From the NCBI GenBank assembly GCA_000406005.1, contig ASZN01000010.1:55193-119192 (forward strand): DNA of 64,000 nt, in the 5' to 3' direction. The notes under the pieces are model-generated. The model worked only from the letters and a program-made list of their open reading frames with translations, made no database searches and was not told the DNA's origin. This stretch comes from Candidatus Poribacteria bacterium WGA-3G. Lineage in GTDB: Bacteria > Poribacteria > WGA-4E > WGA-3G. A program made the position numbers and the translations under genes. Numbering within the stretch: the first letter of the stretch is position 1; every line of letters begins with the position of its first letter. Below, piece after piece: positions 1-8,454 of the stretch.

Positions 1-1265
1 TCTCGCAGAGAGACACCCTCTTCTTGTGCGATGCGTGCTTTCTCCACCATGAGCTGCTTTTCTATATCGCGAACAGCGATTGCCTGTTCCTGCTCAATTT
101 TCTGGAGTTGAACAACGAGGAATTGCTCAATTTCGGCGAGTTGTACAACTTTGGACTGCGCAATCTGTTGCGTTTCGACAATAAGGTTTTTCTCGATTTC
201 ACGTTCTTGAACGACCTGTTCCTGTTGGACGCGAGCCACTTCAACATCGCGCACCATCTCGATTTCACGTTCTTGAACGACCTGTTCTTGTATGATCCGT
301 GCGCGTTCGACTTCCTGTTTCATTTCGTATTCGCGCTCTTGCACACTCTGTTCCATTTCAAACTGGAATTTGAGGGTTTCCGCTTCTCGTTCAGCAGCAT
401 AGATTGCGATATTTTTCTGCTGGTCAGATTCTGCCCACGCCTGCTCCTGTTCAGCTGCGAATTTCTCAATACGAGCATTGACCTCAATCTGAACGATAGC
501 GACCTCTTTCTGCTGTATAATGCTCACTTTTTCTCGCTCTTGATCAGCAGTAATTTCAGTAATTTCTCGAATACCGACAGCATCAAATCGGTTTTCTGCG
601 TCGAGTGTTTCAACGGGTGTTTGGTCTACTCGTATAATTGAGACGGTTTCAAGCGTTAATCCGTTTTGTGTTTCTAAATCTTCGCCACAAGCATCTTGGA
701 CTTTATTAGCAAATTCTTGGCGTTTCTGGAGGAGGTCTTGGATATCACTTTCGGCGGCTACGCTTCGCAACGCACCTTCAAGTTTAGGTTCAATGAGTTC
801 TCGGACGGTCTCGGGTGTCATCGATTTATCACCGAGTGCTTGTGCAGCCCGTAGCACATCATCTTCATCAGGTTCAACTTTAAGATAGAAGACGACTTCA
901 ACGTCGGCGCGATTAAAGTCGAAAGTAATTAAAGCCTCTTGTGCCTCTCGGAGGACCTCAATCCGCATAGTATTGAGAGAGATCTCTTTGATCTCATGGA
1001 TAATGGTGTTAACCCAGAGTCCTTTGGTGATATTAATTTTTTCTTTTGAACCACCCGTTCGGACGAGTGCAACGTCGGCTTTTGGTATCCTGTAGCGGAT
1101 GATTGCGACACAAGTAGCCGCTAAAAAAGCGAGTAGGACGACGAAAAGGCCCGTCAACCATCGCATCACGCCAGTCTGTCCAAAACCGTCAAGGTTTTGG
1201 TAGACGAACCAGCCAACAGCGACTGCTACAACAATTAAAAAGACGATAACAGCAATGAAACGCAT
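1..1265 (-). CDS. Flotillin-like (SPFH/band 7) membrane protein, C-terminus beyond window
   Basis: The minus-strand frame is open from an ATG at 1265 (upstream TAGGAG) through base 1, about 421 codons, and the stop lies outside the window. The N-terminus has two hydrophobic stretches (about residues 3-22 and 34-56). An SPFH-like domain follows, with the sequence KADVALVRTGG and a conserved-looking beta/alpha core to about residue 230. After that comes a long Glu/Gln-rich coiled coil containing near-identical tandem copies of a block around EQVVQEREIE. Flotillins are membrane scaffolds that oligomerise through such coiled coils. The order membrane anchor, SPFH, coiled coil fits the family, and the function here is inferred from that. 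The apparent plus-strand frame over 24-641 is the antisense of this low-complexity coiled coil. Confidence 0.85.
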   Translation of the reverse strand, partial: MRFIAVIVFLIVVAVAVGWFVYQNLDGFGQTGVMRWLTGLFVVLLAFLAATCVAIIRYRIPKADVALVRTGGSKEKINITKGLWVNTIIHEIKEISLNTMRIEVLREAQEALITFDFNRADVEVVFYLKVEPDEDDVLRAAQALGDKSMTPETVRELIEPKLEGALRSVAAESDIQDLLQKRQEFANKVQDACGEDLETQNGLTLETVSIIRVDQTPVETLDAENRFDAVGIREITEITADQEREKVSIIQQKEVAIVQIEVNARIEKFAAEQEQAWAESDQQKNIAIYAAEREAETLKFQFEMEQSVQEREYEMKQEVERARIIQEQVVQEREIEMVRDVEVARVQQEQVVQEREIEKNLIVETQQIAQSKVVQLAEIEQFLVVQLQKIEQEQAIAVRDIEKQLMVEKARIAQEEGVSLR

Positions 1266-1332
1266 TCAATTCTCCTATAGACAATAATCTGGCGGCACGG
1301 AGGTATGTATTTGATGTCCCCTAAAGTTTTTT

Positions 1333-2748
1333 TTATCGGAAGATCTCTTCATCGCTGAGGTGCGTCCGATAGCGCCCCTTGAGCGGTTGACGTGGAGAAG
1401 TCTGCCATGCGAGGTTAGCTAAGTAACAGAGGGCATTCTCAATGAGAGGTTTTGCTATCGTCGTGCGATGTGGGTCCCGGGTATCGACAGCAAAAGCGAC
1501 ATAATACCCCTCACCCCATTGGAGCTGCACACTGATAGCATCGCCGTTATCCTCTCTGACAGCCAATTTTCGGTAACTCCGGTCATCAGTAACCCAGTGA
1601 TCATCGGTTATCAAGGTATCTACATTAATTTTGTGGGGCCAGGTAAACATTCCGGTTTTCTGTCCATCATCGGTAACTCGGACGTTACCATCGTTGGAAT
1701 TAATGACTTTAATGGGATGTCGGTTAACTGGCAGCCAGTCGCCCCTCCACTGAGGTTCACTTGTATGAACACCATCAGGGGGTACGATGTTATTGTCCAT
1801 AGCAGAAGCCCAGACGATGCCACCCTTTCGGACGAAATCCTGAATCGCTTCATCAGCATCCTCAATGAAGTATTCTCCATCATGCCCTGGGGCGTTCCAC
1901 GTGAACCAGACAATGTCGTAATTTGAGAGTGCTATGCTTGAGAGTTTGACTGCATTGTTAGGATCACCGCGATTTTCTGGATTGTCATTGACATGCACAG
2001 TTGTGAATTGGAATTCCAATCCTTCAATTGTTGTTAACGACTCCAACACTGCCGGTTCATTTGTCATATTGTCCCCGACAACAACCAAAACTCGGAATAC
2101 ACCCAATGGTACAATCTTTATGGAAGAGATAATATCCGAAAAGGATTGTGAGTGTGGCAGTGACCTGAGATTCCGAAGTCCTAATTTAAATTCCCGCGAG
2201 TTCAAGCTGAGGTTTAACCGTCGCCCTTCAAAATTTACGTGTTCATAGAAGATAACGTGGCATCCACTGAATGGGAAACTGGGACCGCGTTGGATGCGAA
2301 TCGAAGAGATTGTGTCATTCATGCCGATCTCAAAGACTGAGCTGACATCACGCATAATGACACTCCGCTGTCCACTATAGTCTACATCTCGAAACACTTC
2401 AATGATAACCGGAACGGCACCGTACTCCGGTGGTGTCGGGTGTGCTGACGGACTAAAACTGATAGCTGTAATGGCATCGCCGAAGTTATAGGGGATATCG
2501 TGGATATTCGGATAGAACCCAGGAGCAAGGACCAATCGCCGTCCTCTATAGTTCTCATGCTCATGAAAAATAGCCTTGTAGTTTGGCGACGCGTTGAATC
2601 CTGGGCCTTTGTAAATTTTGATCGAAGATATAATATCTTGTGCCCCGATGTCTGAGGTGTTCGGTATCGACTCAATCAATGTCAATTTACGTCCACGAAA
2701 ATTGACGTGTTCAAAGACTTCAACGACGAGCCTCGGCATGTTCGTCAT
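1333..2748 (-). CDS. Beta/gamma-crystallin repeat protein fused to a ThuA-like domain
   Basis: The 471-residue protein has four Greek-key repeats in residues about 8-220. Each carries an F/Y-E-H/D-x-N/D-Y/F-x-G-R-x-L/S pattern, for example FEHVNFRGRKLTL, FHEHENYRGRRLVL and YEHVNFEGRRLNL. Each repeat ends in a Ca2+-site-like motif such as NDTISS or QDIISS, typical of microbial calcium-binding beta/gamma-crystallins. Residues about 225-455 resemble ThuA-like glutamine-amidotransferase-fold domains: VLVVVGDNM start, NYDIVWFTW, IQDFVRKGGIVWASA, and a late YYVAFAVDTRDPHR. No signal peptide is evident. The start at 2748 has AAGGAG upstream. ThuA domains often accompany sugar-related secreted proteins, but no substrate can be assigned. 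The fusion itself is unusual. Confidence 0.8.
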   Translation of the reverse strand: MTNMPRLVVEVFEHVNFRGRKLTLIESIPNTSDIGAQDIISSIKIYKGPGFNASPNYKAIFHEHENYRGRRLVLAPGFYPNIHDIPYNFGDAITAISFSPSAHPTPPEYGAVPVIIEVFRDVDYSGQRSVIMRDVSSVFEIGMNDTISSIRIQRGPSFPFSGCHVIFYEHVNFEGRRLNLSLNSREFKLGLRNLRSLPHSQSFSDIISSIKIVPLGVFRVLVVVGDNMTNEPAVLESLTTIEGLEFQFTTVHVNDNPENRGDPNNAVKLSSIALSNYDIVWFTWNAPGHDGEYFIEDADEAIQDFVRKGGIVWASAMDNNIVPPDGVHTSEPQWRGDWLPVNRHPIKVINSNDGNVRVTDDGQKTGMFTWPHKINVDTLITDDHWVTDDRSYRKLAVREDNGDAISVQLQWGEGYYVAFAVDTRDPHRTTIAKPLIENALCYLANLAWQTSPRQPLKGRYRTHLSDEEIFR

Positions 2749-2950
2749 ACACTGCTCCTTGTTCTCAGGTATAACCCTTATACAGAAATAGCGAGTTAAA
2801 ATATAATAGCATCAGTAGTGACAGTTTGTCAAGAAAAACACAAAGAATTTTCTAATAGCCCCGTGAGTGGTTTCGTTTTTCCTTGATTCACGCAAAGAAG
2901 TATGATAAATTACAGATAGCATCTTATCACGAAAGCCGTTAGGATAAAAT

Positions 2951-3835
2951 ATGGTGAACCTGATGTCCTACAGAAGAGTGCTTCTCGCCATTTTAATCAT
3001 CGGAACCAGCGGGATTCTTGTCTATTTCTTGGTGCGGATGGAGCAGTCTGAAATACAGCAGACAGCGGAATCGCGTCCGATAGATCTACCTTATAATTGG
3101 ATCGGCGATATTACAAAAGAACCTATCGCGGAACCCTCTGGTATTACATATCACCCCACCCGCAAGAGCCTCTTTATTGCAGATGATTCAGGCATCGTCT
3201 ATGAAATCAAACCAGACGGGACACGTATCCAAGCCAACGGGGTAAACGAACTCGACATCGAAGGAATCACGGTGGATCCGACGACGGGTTTATTGTATAT
3301 CGCGATTGAGGACGCTGAAGCGATTATAGAAATTGACCCAGAAACACTCACGATTCAAAGAGAATTCAAAATCGTCAGAGAGTTTAAAGGAGAACAACTC
3401 CTGAAGAAAGGCGGTATGGGGATCGAGGCGATCGCTTTTGTACCAGATGCATCACACCCTGAAGGCGGGACTTTTTGGGTCGGAAACCAATCCTTCAGTC
3501 TAAAAGAAAAGGATGAACCGTCAGTTGTCTGTGAAGTCGTTGTGCCGCTTCGTAGCACCACAGCTCGGAAAGCGGAAGGCACTATTATTAACGCTCACAA
3601 AATGGATTTCATTGACATTTCGGGACTCGTCTACGATACGCAAGACGATATCTTGATTTTAATCAGTGATACAACAAACCTTTTCGTCGAGATGAATCGG
3701 CAAGGTGCCATTTTAAGTAGATACCTCTTGCCCGGTAACGAGCAAGAGGGTGTAGCATTAGACGGTCTCGGCTATATGTATGTCGCTCAGGAAAGCGGAG
3801 AAATTATTAAATTAGGAGATCGGAGGCTCCGTTAG
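2951..3835 (+). CDS. SdiA-regulated-like beta-propeller protein, membrane-anchored
   Basis: The 294-residue protein has an N-terminal membrane helix (about residues 8-27), so the rest is probably periplasmic. The body is built of propeller-like repeats: EPSGITYHPTRKSLFIADD, ELDIEGITVDPTTGLLYIA, GIEAIAFVPD, DISGLVYDTQDDILILISD, and QEGVALDGLGYMYVAQESG. This order matches the SdiA-regulated family (YjiK-like), whose biochemical role is unknown. The gene stands alone on the plus strand between leftward genes. ATG at 2951 is the first start in frame, and another ATG lies five codons in. The family call is good; the function is not known. Confidence 0.75.
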   Translation: MVNLMSYRRVLLAILIIGTSGILVYFLVRMEQSEIQQTAESRPIDLPYNWIGDITKEPIAEPSGITYHPTRKSLFIADDSGIVYEIKPDGTRIQANGVNELDIEGITVDPTTGLLYIAIEDAEAIIEIDPETLTIQREFKIVREFKGEQLLKKGGMGIEAIAFVPDASHPEGGTFWVGNQSFSLKEKDEPSVVCEVVVPLRSTTARKAEGTIINAHKMDFIDISGLVYDTQDDILILISDTTNLFVEMNRQGAILSRYLLPGNEQEGVALDGLGYMYVAQESGEIIKLGDRRLR

Positions 3836-3883
3836 AAACGCTGCGACTTCCATTTGATGCGCGACACCAGCGAGCCGCCGTTT

Positions 3884-4111
3884 CTATGCCTCCGTTATCT
3901 GCTGACCCTCGGTGGTATCTTCAAGTCGCAACACCGTAATCCCGGGTATCAGGTCTAATACAAGACTAACGGAGGCATACTGTTCTGCTGCATAACCGCG
4001 ATCTACTCGCCACAACACTTGTACGTTTCCCTCATCGTATAGAATCCCGTTTGCGAGTTTCTTACCGTCAGCGTCTTCTAAATGGAAAAATCTACGGCGT
4101 TTGGTATCCAT
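3884..4111 (-). CDS. Small conserved-looking protein, function unknown
   Basis: The product is about 75 residues (MDTKRRRFFHLEDADGKKL...). I chose the ATG at 4111 because GAGG lies nine bases upstream. An earlier ATG at 4141 lacks a ribosome-binding site. The protein has no membrane segment. The pattern FFHLEDADGKKLANGILYDEGNVQVLWR resembles a compact beta fold in which a short cofactor- or ligand-like edge strand is followed by a helix with EQYASVSLVLDLIPG, but I do not recognise the family. The gene lies 59 bases downstream of mqnD on the same strand and may be co-transcribed with it. Confidence 0.55.
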   Translation of the reverse strand: MDTKRRRFFHLEDADGKKLANGILYDEGNVQVLWRVDRGYAAEQYASVSLVLDLIPGITVLRLEDTTEGQQITEA

Positions 4112-4169
4112 CGTTTCCGACCTCAAAGAGAAACATAGCATCTCAGTTTATCAGAACAAGCGCAAGGGA

Positions 4170-5009
4170 CTATTCGAGCGTAACGAAATCAGCATCAACA
4201 CGGTGTGGAATTATGCCTGCCTCGTTGCCACGCCGGAGTAATTCTTGGACCCCCGCTCTCCCTTTATCGCCATAATCGAGTGTATAGTCATTGACGTACA
4301 TCCCGACAAATTTGTCCGCCAGTGCGGTCTCCATATCGCGAGCGTAGGTCATCGCGTATTCTAATCCGTGTGAGCGATGGTCGAGTGAATATTGAATGCT
4401 CTGCTTCAGGAGTTCGGTTATCTTGCGTATTTTCTCGGAGCCGAGGTTGCGGCGAATGACATTGGCTCCAAGCGGCAGCGGGAGTCCAGTCTCTTCGTAC
4501 CACCATTCACCCAAATCAATGACTTTGTGAAGTCCTTCGCGGGCGTATGTTAATTGCCCTTCGTGAATAATGAGCCCAGCGTCCACCTCATCTTGTTGGA
4601 CAGCGTCCAATATTTTGTCAAAAGGACGCGTTTCTGCTTCAAAATTCGGTTGGAGGAGACTGAGTGTAAGATAAGCGGTTGTCATTTTGCCGGGAATGGC
4701 GATTCGCTTACCCTCAAGGTTCTCAATTGGTGCTTTTGAGACGACAAGGGGTCCATAACGATCACCGATACTTGCGCCACAAGGCATGAGTGCGTAGTCT
4801 TTCGCGACATACGCGTAAGCGTGAACCGAGATCGCTGTGACCTCAAGTTCTGCTGCGAGTGCTCGCTGGTTTAAAGTCTCAATATCTTCAATCACATGAA
4901 CAATCTCGAACGGGTCGGTCGGAATCAGCCCTTTAGCGAGTGCGTAGAACATAAACGCGTCATCGGAATCCGGGCTGTGTCCAATCCGTATTTTTTCTAT
5001 CTTTGCCAT
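4170..5009 (-). CDS. mqnD: 1,4-dihydroxy-6-naphthoate synthase (futalosine menaquinone pathway)
   Basis: The 279-residue protein has the MqnA/MqnD periplasmic-binding-protein-like fold. It starts with RIGHSPDSDDAFMFYALAKG, close to the MqnD signature GHSPDPDDAFM. Further matches are EDIETLNQRALAAELEVTAISVHAY, CGASIGDRYGPLVV, DAGLIIHEGQLTY and GLPLPLGANVIRR. MqnD converts cyclic de-hypoxanthinyl futalosine to 1,4-dihydroxy-6-naphthoate in the cytosol. The rest of the pathway is not in this window. ATG at 5009 has AAAGGA upstream. Its presence implies that menaquinone is made by the futalosine route rather than by MenFDHCEB. Confidence 0.92.
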   Translation of the reverse strand: MAKIEKIRIGHSPDSDDAFMFYALAKGLIPTDPFEIVHVIEDIETLNQRALAAELEVTAISVHAYAYVAKDYALMPCGASIGDRYGPLVVSKAPIENLEGKRIAIPGKMTTAYLTLSLLQPNFEAETRPFDKILDAVQQDEVDAGLIIHEGQLTYAREGLHKVIDLGEWWYEETGLPLPLGANVIRRNLGSEKIRKITELLKQSIQYSLDHRSHGLEYAMTYARDMETALADKFVGMYVNDYTLDYGDKGRAGVQELLRRGNEAGIIPHRVDADFVTLE

Positions 5010-5121
5010 AACATTCCTTTTTTTATATCTGATTGCAATTTTTGTTCTGATAGTGTTATAATGCGTTATTTGAACGGTTTTTCAGTCAATTTAGACTGGG
5101 GTATAGGAGTCAAATCAATTG

Positions 5122-6066
5122 ATGGCGTTGCAAGCGAAACCTATATATTTTTATCTGACGGCAATTCCAGATCGTCTCGACGCGTTGGTCACTGCCGAGA
5201 GTATTACACTGACAGGATCTGCCCCGAATATGCACGGGATCACACTTTCAGAACAGTGTGTTGACGTGCGATGCAGTGCGTATCTGAAAAGCTGCAGTGA
5301 ACTCCTTTTTGAAGCATCAAACCTCACCGAACTCTGTGCGGATATCCGTTCCGCCGGTTTGCACGCCGACGAATTTCGGGTGTCTGTCGTGAAAAAGCCG
5401 CGCAGTTTAAAGGTCAACGCTATGGAACTTGCACGGGATATCGGCAGTGCTGTCGGTGGCAGTGCGAATCTCAGCCATCCGAAAGTTACCTTTTTAGCGG
5501 TTGTCACAACTGAACGGATATGGTTTGGACGGCTTCTCTCTGAATCCGATAATATATGGCTTGCACACGACCAGCGTCCGTACATGACTTCAAGTTCTCT
5601 ACCATCGCGATTGGCGCGTGTGCTGGTCAACCTAATGGCGCGTCCAGGTGATCGGCTCCTCGATCCGTGCTGCGGAACAGGGACAATCGTGATGTCGGCA
5701 GCCCATAGCGGCATCCGAGTCGTCGGTTACGACAACAACCCGCGGATGGTGGGGGCAACGACGAAAAATCTACAGCACTTCGGACTTACAGCAGACGTAG
5801 CGTTAGGTGATGCCAGGCAAGTTAGCGGAGCGTTCGACGCAGTTGCCACAGACCTACCTTACGGCATCAACCTTAACAAAGATGAATTACAAGACATCGA
5901 AATTTTAGCGAATCTACGGACGTGTGCGCCAAAAGTAGCACTCATAGACCTCCGTGATCTCACTAAACCGTTAAATGACTTGGGGTACGAGATAGAGACT
6001 GTCATCCCGGTCCCGAAACTGAGCATCGTGAGGCGTATCTTCATCGCTTCTGTCACTGAAGCGTAG
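5122..6066 (+). CDS. Trm11/TrmG10-like RNA (guanine-N2) methyltransferase
   Basis: The protein is about 314 residues. The N-terminal half (about 1-150) looks THUMP-like but is divergent. The C-terminal half is a UPF0020-type Rossmann methyltransferase with RPGDRLLDPCCGTGTIVMSA (SAM binding), GYDNNPRMVGATTKNL, and the catalytic motif DLPYGIN (D/N-PPY type). This arrangement matches archaeal and bacterial Trm11-like enzymes that modify position 10 of tRNA. The RNA target is inferred from the family only. AGGAG lies 12 bases before ATG 5122. A TTG one codon upstream has better spacing (9), so 5119 is also possible. Confidence 0.78.
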   Translation: MALQAKPIYFYLTAIPDRLDALVTAESITLTGSAPNMHGITLSEQCVDVRCSAYLKSCSELLFEASNLTELCADIRSAGLHADEFRVSVVKKPRSLKVNAMELARDIGSAVGGSANLSHPKVTFLAVVTTERIWFGRLLSESDNIWLAHDQRPYMTSSSLPSRLARVLVNLMARPGDRLLDPCCGTGTIVMSAAHSGIRVVGYDNNPRMVGATTKNLQHFGLTADVALGDARQVSGAFDAVATDLPYGINLNKDELQDIEILANLRTCAPKVALIDLRDLTKPLNDLGYEIETVIPVPKLSIVRRIFIASVTEA

Positions 6067-6108
6067 CGTTTTAGGATTATTATCAAAAATTCATCAATTA
6101 GGTGCTGA

Positions 6109-6161
6109 GGCGGGGTTACAAACCCTGAAGAAACACCCCAGCAAAAACCCTGCAAAGGGTG
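6109..6161. repeat. 53-bp dispersed repeat, copy 1
   Basis: This stretch begins GGCGGGGTTACAAACCC and contains ACACCCCAGCAAAAACCC. It is the reverse complement of 23333-23385 apart from two single-base indels. It sits between the 3' end of the Trm11-like gene and the 3' end of the GcvH-like gene. It has no coding potential and is likely a REP or MITE-remnant type element. Confidence 0.85.
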
Positions 6162-6174
6162 TTGCACAAGGTTA

Positions 6175-6624
6175 TCAATAATCCTCAATATTCTCATAAA
6201 AGTCAGTTTCTGGTAAGTATTCTTCCTCGTTAAGTTCGTCTTCCTCATGTGCCTCGTATTCGCGTAGGCTGAGGAGCGAATCTATCTCGCTCGGATTTTC
6301 CATGTAAAATTTACAAATCCACCCATCACCTTCCGGGAAACGGTTAAGAAGCTCAATATCATCTTCGAGAGCAGTATTAATTTTATAAACTTCACCGCTT
6401 ATAGGTGCGTAGATGTAGTGGTTCTGTCCATCCGATGTCTCAATCCGTCCGATTATCTCTCCTTGCTCGTATTCATCAAGCTGCGGTAAATCCACAAAAA
6501 CGATGTCGCCATAAACATCCTGAATCCGTTCGGTGATTCCGACACTACACTCCCATGAATCTAAGTCGAGAATTTCAAGCCACTCGTGCGTTATCGTATA
6601 CTTTATCTCCCAATTTTTCACCAC
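6175..6624 (-). CDS. GcvH-like protein lacking the lipoyl-lysine
   Basis: The roughly 149-residue protein aligns along its length with glycine cleavage H proteins: YTITHEWLEI, SVGITERIQDVYGDIVFVDLP, GEIIGRIETS, YAPISGEVYKINTALED, ELLNRFPEGDGWICKF, and SEIDSLLSLREYE. In true GcvH the segment after the GxIES turn holds the lipoylated lysine (ESVKA). Here it reads ETSDGQNHYIYAP, with no lysine and one extra residue. The C-terminus has an acidic tail. GTG at 6624 follows GGAGG at 7-base spacing; the ATG at 6645 has no such site. No gcvT, gcvP or lipoate genes are nearby. It is therefore probably not a functional glycine-cleavage carrier and may have a structural or moonlighting role. Confidence 0.82.
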   Translation of the reverse strand: MVKNWEIKYTITHEWLEILDLDSWECSVGITERIQDVYGDIVFVDLPQLDEYEQGEIIGRIETSDGQNHYIYAPISGEVYKINTALEDDIELLNRFPEGDGWICKFYMENPSEIDSLLSLREYEAHEEDELNEEEYLPETDFYENIEDY

Positions 6625-6656
6625 GAATATTCCTCCGTCAAACATGATGAATTCGG

Positions 6657-7253
6657 TTAAGTTAGGATTCCATAGCCTTGAAGTTGTGAGTGGAAGGTGT
6701 CGAGCGTACTCCGTCGGATCTGCATCTCCACAACAGGATCCGGGTCGTATTTAATATCGACGACCTTCCCGCCCAAACGTTTGCAAAGGTTAACAACATT
6801 CCCGATATTTGTGTAATCGACTCTTAGACACAATTTTTCATAAAAAGTCCTAATTTCAATTGCTGCATTACTGAAGCAGTCTCTTGCGCATTGTCCGTAA
6901 GCGCGAATTAATCCGCCAACACCGAGGTTGATACCGCCATAATATCGTGCCACAACACAGACAACATTAGATAGATCGTAAGCACGAATAGCGGAAAGGA
7001 TAGGGGGCCCCGCTGAATGCGTAGGTTCTCCTGCATCTGTCGCATATTCACGTCGCGTGCTGCCGCTACCGATACTGTAAGCATAACAGTAGTGGGAGGC
7101 GCGTGGATTCCGTTCTTCGACTTCGGCGAGAATTTTTTTCACTGAGGTCTGTGTCCGGACAAATGTCGCCTCTCCAAAAAATCGAGATTTCTTTACAACG
7201 TGATGTGAGAGAGCAGTCCCCGCCACCGTTCTGTATTGGTCAAGATGTACCAC
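6657..7253 (-). CDS. YigZ/IMPACT-family protein
   Basis: The 198-residue protein is about the usual length for the family (E. coli YigZ is just over 200). It shows KKSRFFGEATFV, ASHYCYAYSIG, the signature DAGEPTHSAGPPIL (usually D-GEP-GTAG), and VVCVVARYYGGINLGVGGLIRAYG. IMPACT-family proteins are linked to translation regulation in eukaryotes; the bacterial role is unsettled. The start is GTG at 7253 with GAGG seven bases upstream. The GcvH-like gene begins 32 bases beyond its stop on the same strand, so the two may be co-transcribed. Confidence 0.88.
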   Translation of the reverse strand: MVHLDQYRTVAGTALSHHVVKKSRFFGEATFVRTQTSVKKILAEVEERNPRASHYCYAYSIGSGSTRREYATDAGEPTHSAGPPILSAIRAYDLSNVVCVVARYYGGINLGVGGLIRAYGQCARDCFSNAAIEIRTFYEKLCLRVDYTNIGNVVNLCKRLGGKVVDIKYDPDPVVEMQIRRSTLDTFHSQLQGYGILT

Positions 7254-7282
7254 AATTCAGCCTCTTTAGAGTCGTCCTATTT

Positions 7283-8446
7283 TTAGAAGGTTTGCCCAAT
7301 TGAAAAGGTGTAGATGTTTTCGCCTTGGACGGTATGGATACGTTCCTCGGGCGTTGTAGTGGGTATGAACTGCGGTGTATAAGCAGCGTCAAATGTGATA
7401 CCACCGAATCGGAAACCGAGTCCAAAGCAGAAACCTTCAGCCTTCCAGAGGCGCTCCTCCGTTTCAAACGCAGCGGCTTCCAAAAGCAACACGGAAGCAT
7501 AGCGCATTTCGGTGTGTCGGAGATACCCGATTCTGGCACCGATTCGGTTACGGTACCAGACCTCTGTACCGACATTTGTATGAATACCGTCTTGGAATGG
7601 CGGATGTACATCAAAACCGATCCGTAAATCGACATCCGATATTTCACGCCGATAGGCGACACCTACAGCAATTGTCCGCGTTATCGTATCAGGGATAGAG
7701 ACATCCGAAAAGGAGAGTCCGTTACTCAGATTTCTCGCGACGATACCGATGTGAATAGCATCACTTACTTGTTGAATGACTCCGATATTGTAAGCGTAAC
7801 CGTGTCCCAAGTGCTCCACGCCATCTGTACCCGTCACCTTAGAACGCAGCCACTTCGTATCAATGCCAATAAGAGTATTCTCTAATATATGCAATCCGTA
7901 ACTGAACCCGAGTGCCATGTTATTCTCAGGGAAACTGTTAAGAGCCTTTCCAAGATGGTTAACGCGTCGAAAACGTTCTTCTTGGAGGAACGAGAATGCC
8001 ACTGCTAACGTGCCGAATTGTCCGATGGGGAACGCACAGTTTACTGTTTCGATACCATAAGCGCGTTGTTCGTATTGGGCATAGTCTTCATAATTTGCGG
8101 TGAGGTTCGGTTTAGACAACAGTGTGATTGTCCGCGGAAATCGGGTTGCGTGGATAGCCAATTGGTTCATCTCTGTGGCGGCGACTCCAGCTGGATTGCT
8201 ACTGACAGCGTTTGCACCGCGGCTCGTACTAACAAAACTGCCGCCCATTCCGTAATGCTCAGCTCCGATCAGTTGTTTAAGGAACCCATCCGCTGCAGCG
8301 GTTGTATTATCTGCTGAAACTGCGTTACTGAAAATAGAAAAATAGAACACTAAAAAATAAAATAGAGCTGTTACAACACAATTGTGGACGTATTTCACTT
8401 GTTCTTGTTCCCTCAGGCGAAAGAGATATTGGCGACATATCTCCAT
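7283..8446 (-). CDS. PorV/UPF0164-like outer-membrane beta-barrel protein
   Basis: The protein is about 387 residues with a hydrophobic signal segment ending near SNAVSA. The mature protein starts with GAEHYGMGGSFVSTSRGANAVSSNPAG, typical of PorV/PorQ and UPF0164 barrels, in which an N-terminal helix plugs the barrel and Asn-Pro-Ala-Gly follows. The repeated amphipathic strands and the terminal phenylalanine (FSIGQTF) fit an outer-membrane barrel. Relatives bind type IX secretion cargo or transport hydrophobic compounds. No other type IX genes are here. The start is uncertain: ATG 8446 lies just after the acpS stop, GTG 8398 has GAGGG upstream and gives a neater signal peptide, and ATG 8500 would overlap acpS. 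Confidence 0.75.
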   Translation of the reverse strand: MEICRQYLFRLREQEQVKYVHNCVVTALFYFLVFYFSIFSNAVSADNTTAAADGFLKQLIGAEHYGMGGSFVSTSRGANAVSSNPAGVAATEMNQLAIHATRFPRTITLLSKPNLTANYEDYAQYEQRAYGIETVNCAFPIGQFGTLAVAFSFLQEERFRRVNHLGKALNSFPENNMALGFSYGLHILENTLIGIDTKWLRSKVTGTDGVEHLGHGYAYNIGVIQQVSDAIHIGIVARNLSNGLSFSDVSIPDTITRTIAVGVAYRREISDVDLRIGFDVHPPFQDGIHTNVGTEVWYRNRIGARIGYLRHTEMRYASVLLLEAAAFETEERLWKAEGFCFGLGFRFGGITFDAAYTPQFIPTTTPEERIHTVQGENIYTFSIGQTF

Positions 8447-8454
8447 TTTAAGAG

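Noticed and set aside
24..641. Plus-strand open frame of 205 codons
   Set aside because: It is the antisense of the flotillin coiled coil, is Phe/Leu-rich without domain sense, and has no ribosome-binding site.
1468..1926. Plus-strand open frame of 152 codons
   Set aside because: It lies wholly opposite the crystallin-ThuA gene, which has clear domains; this is a shadow frame.
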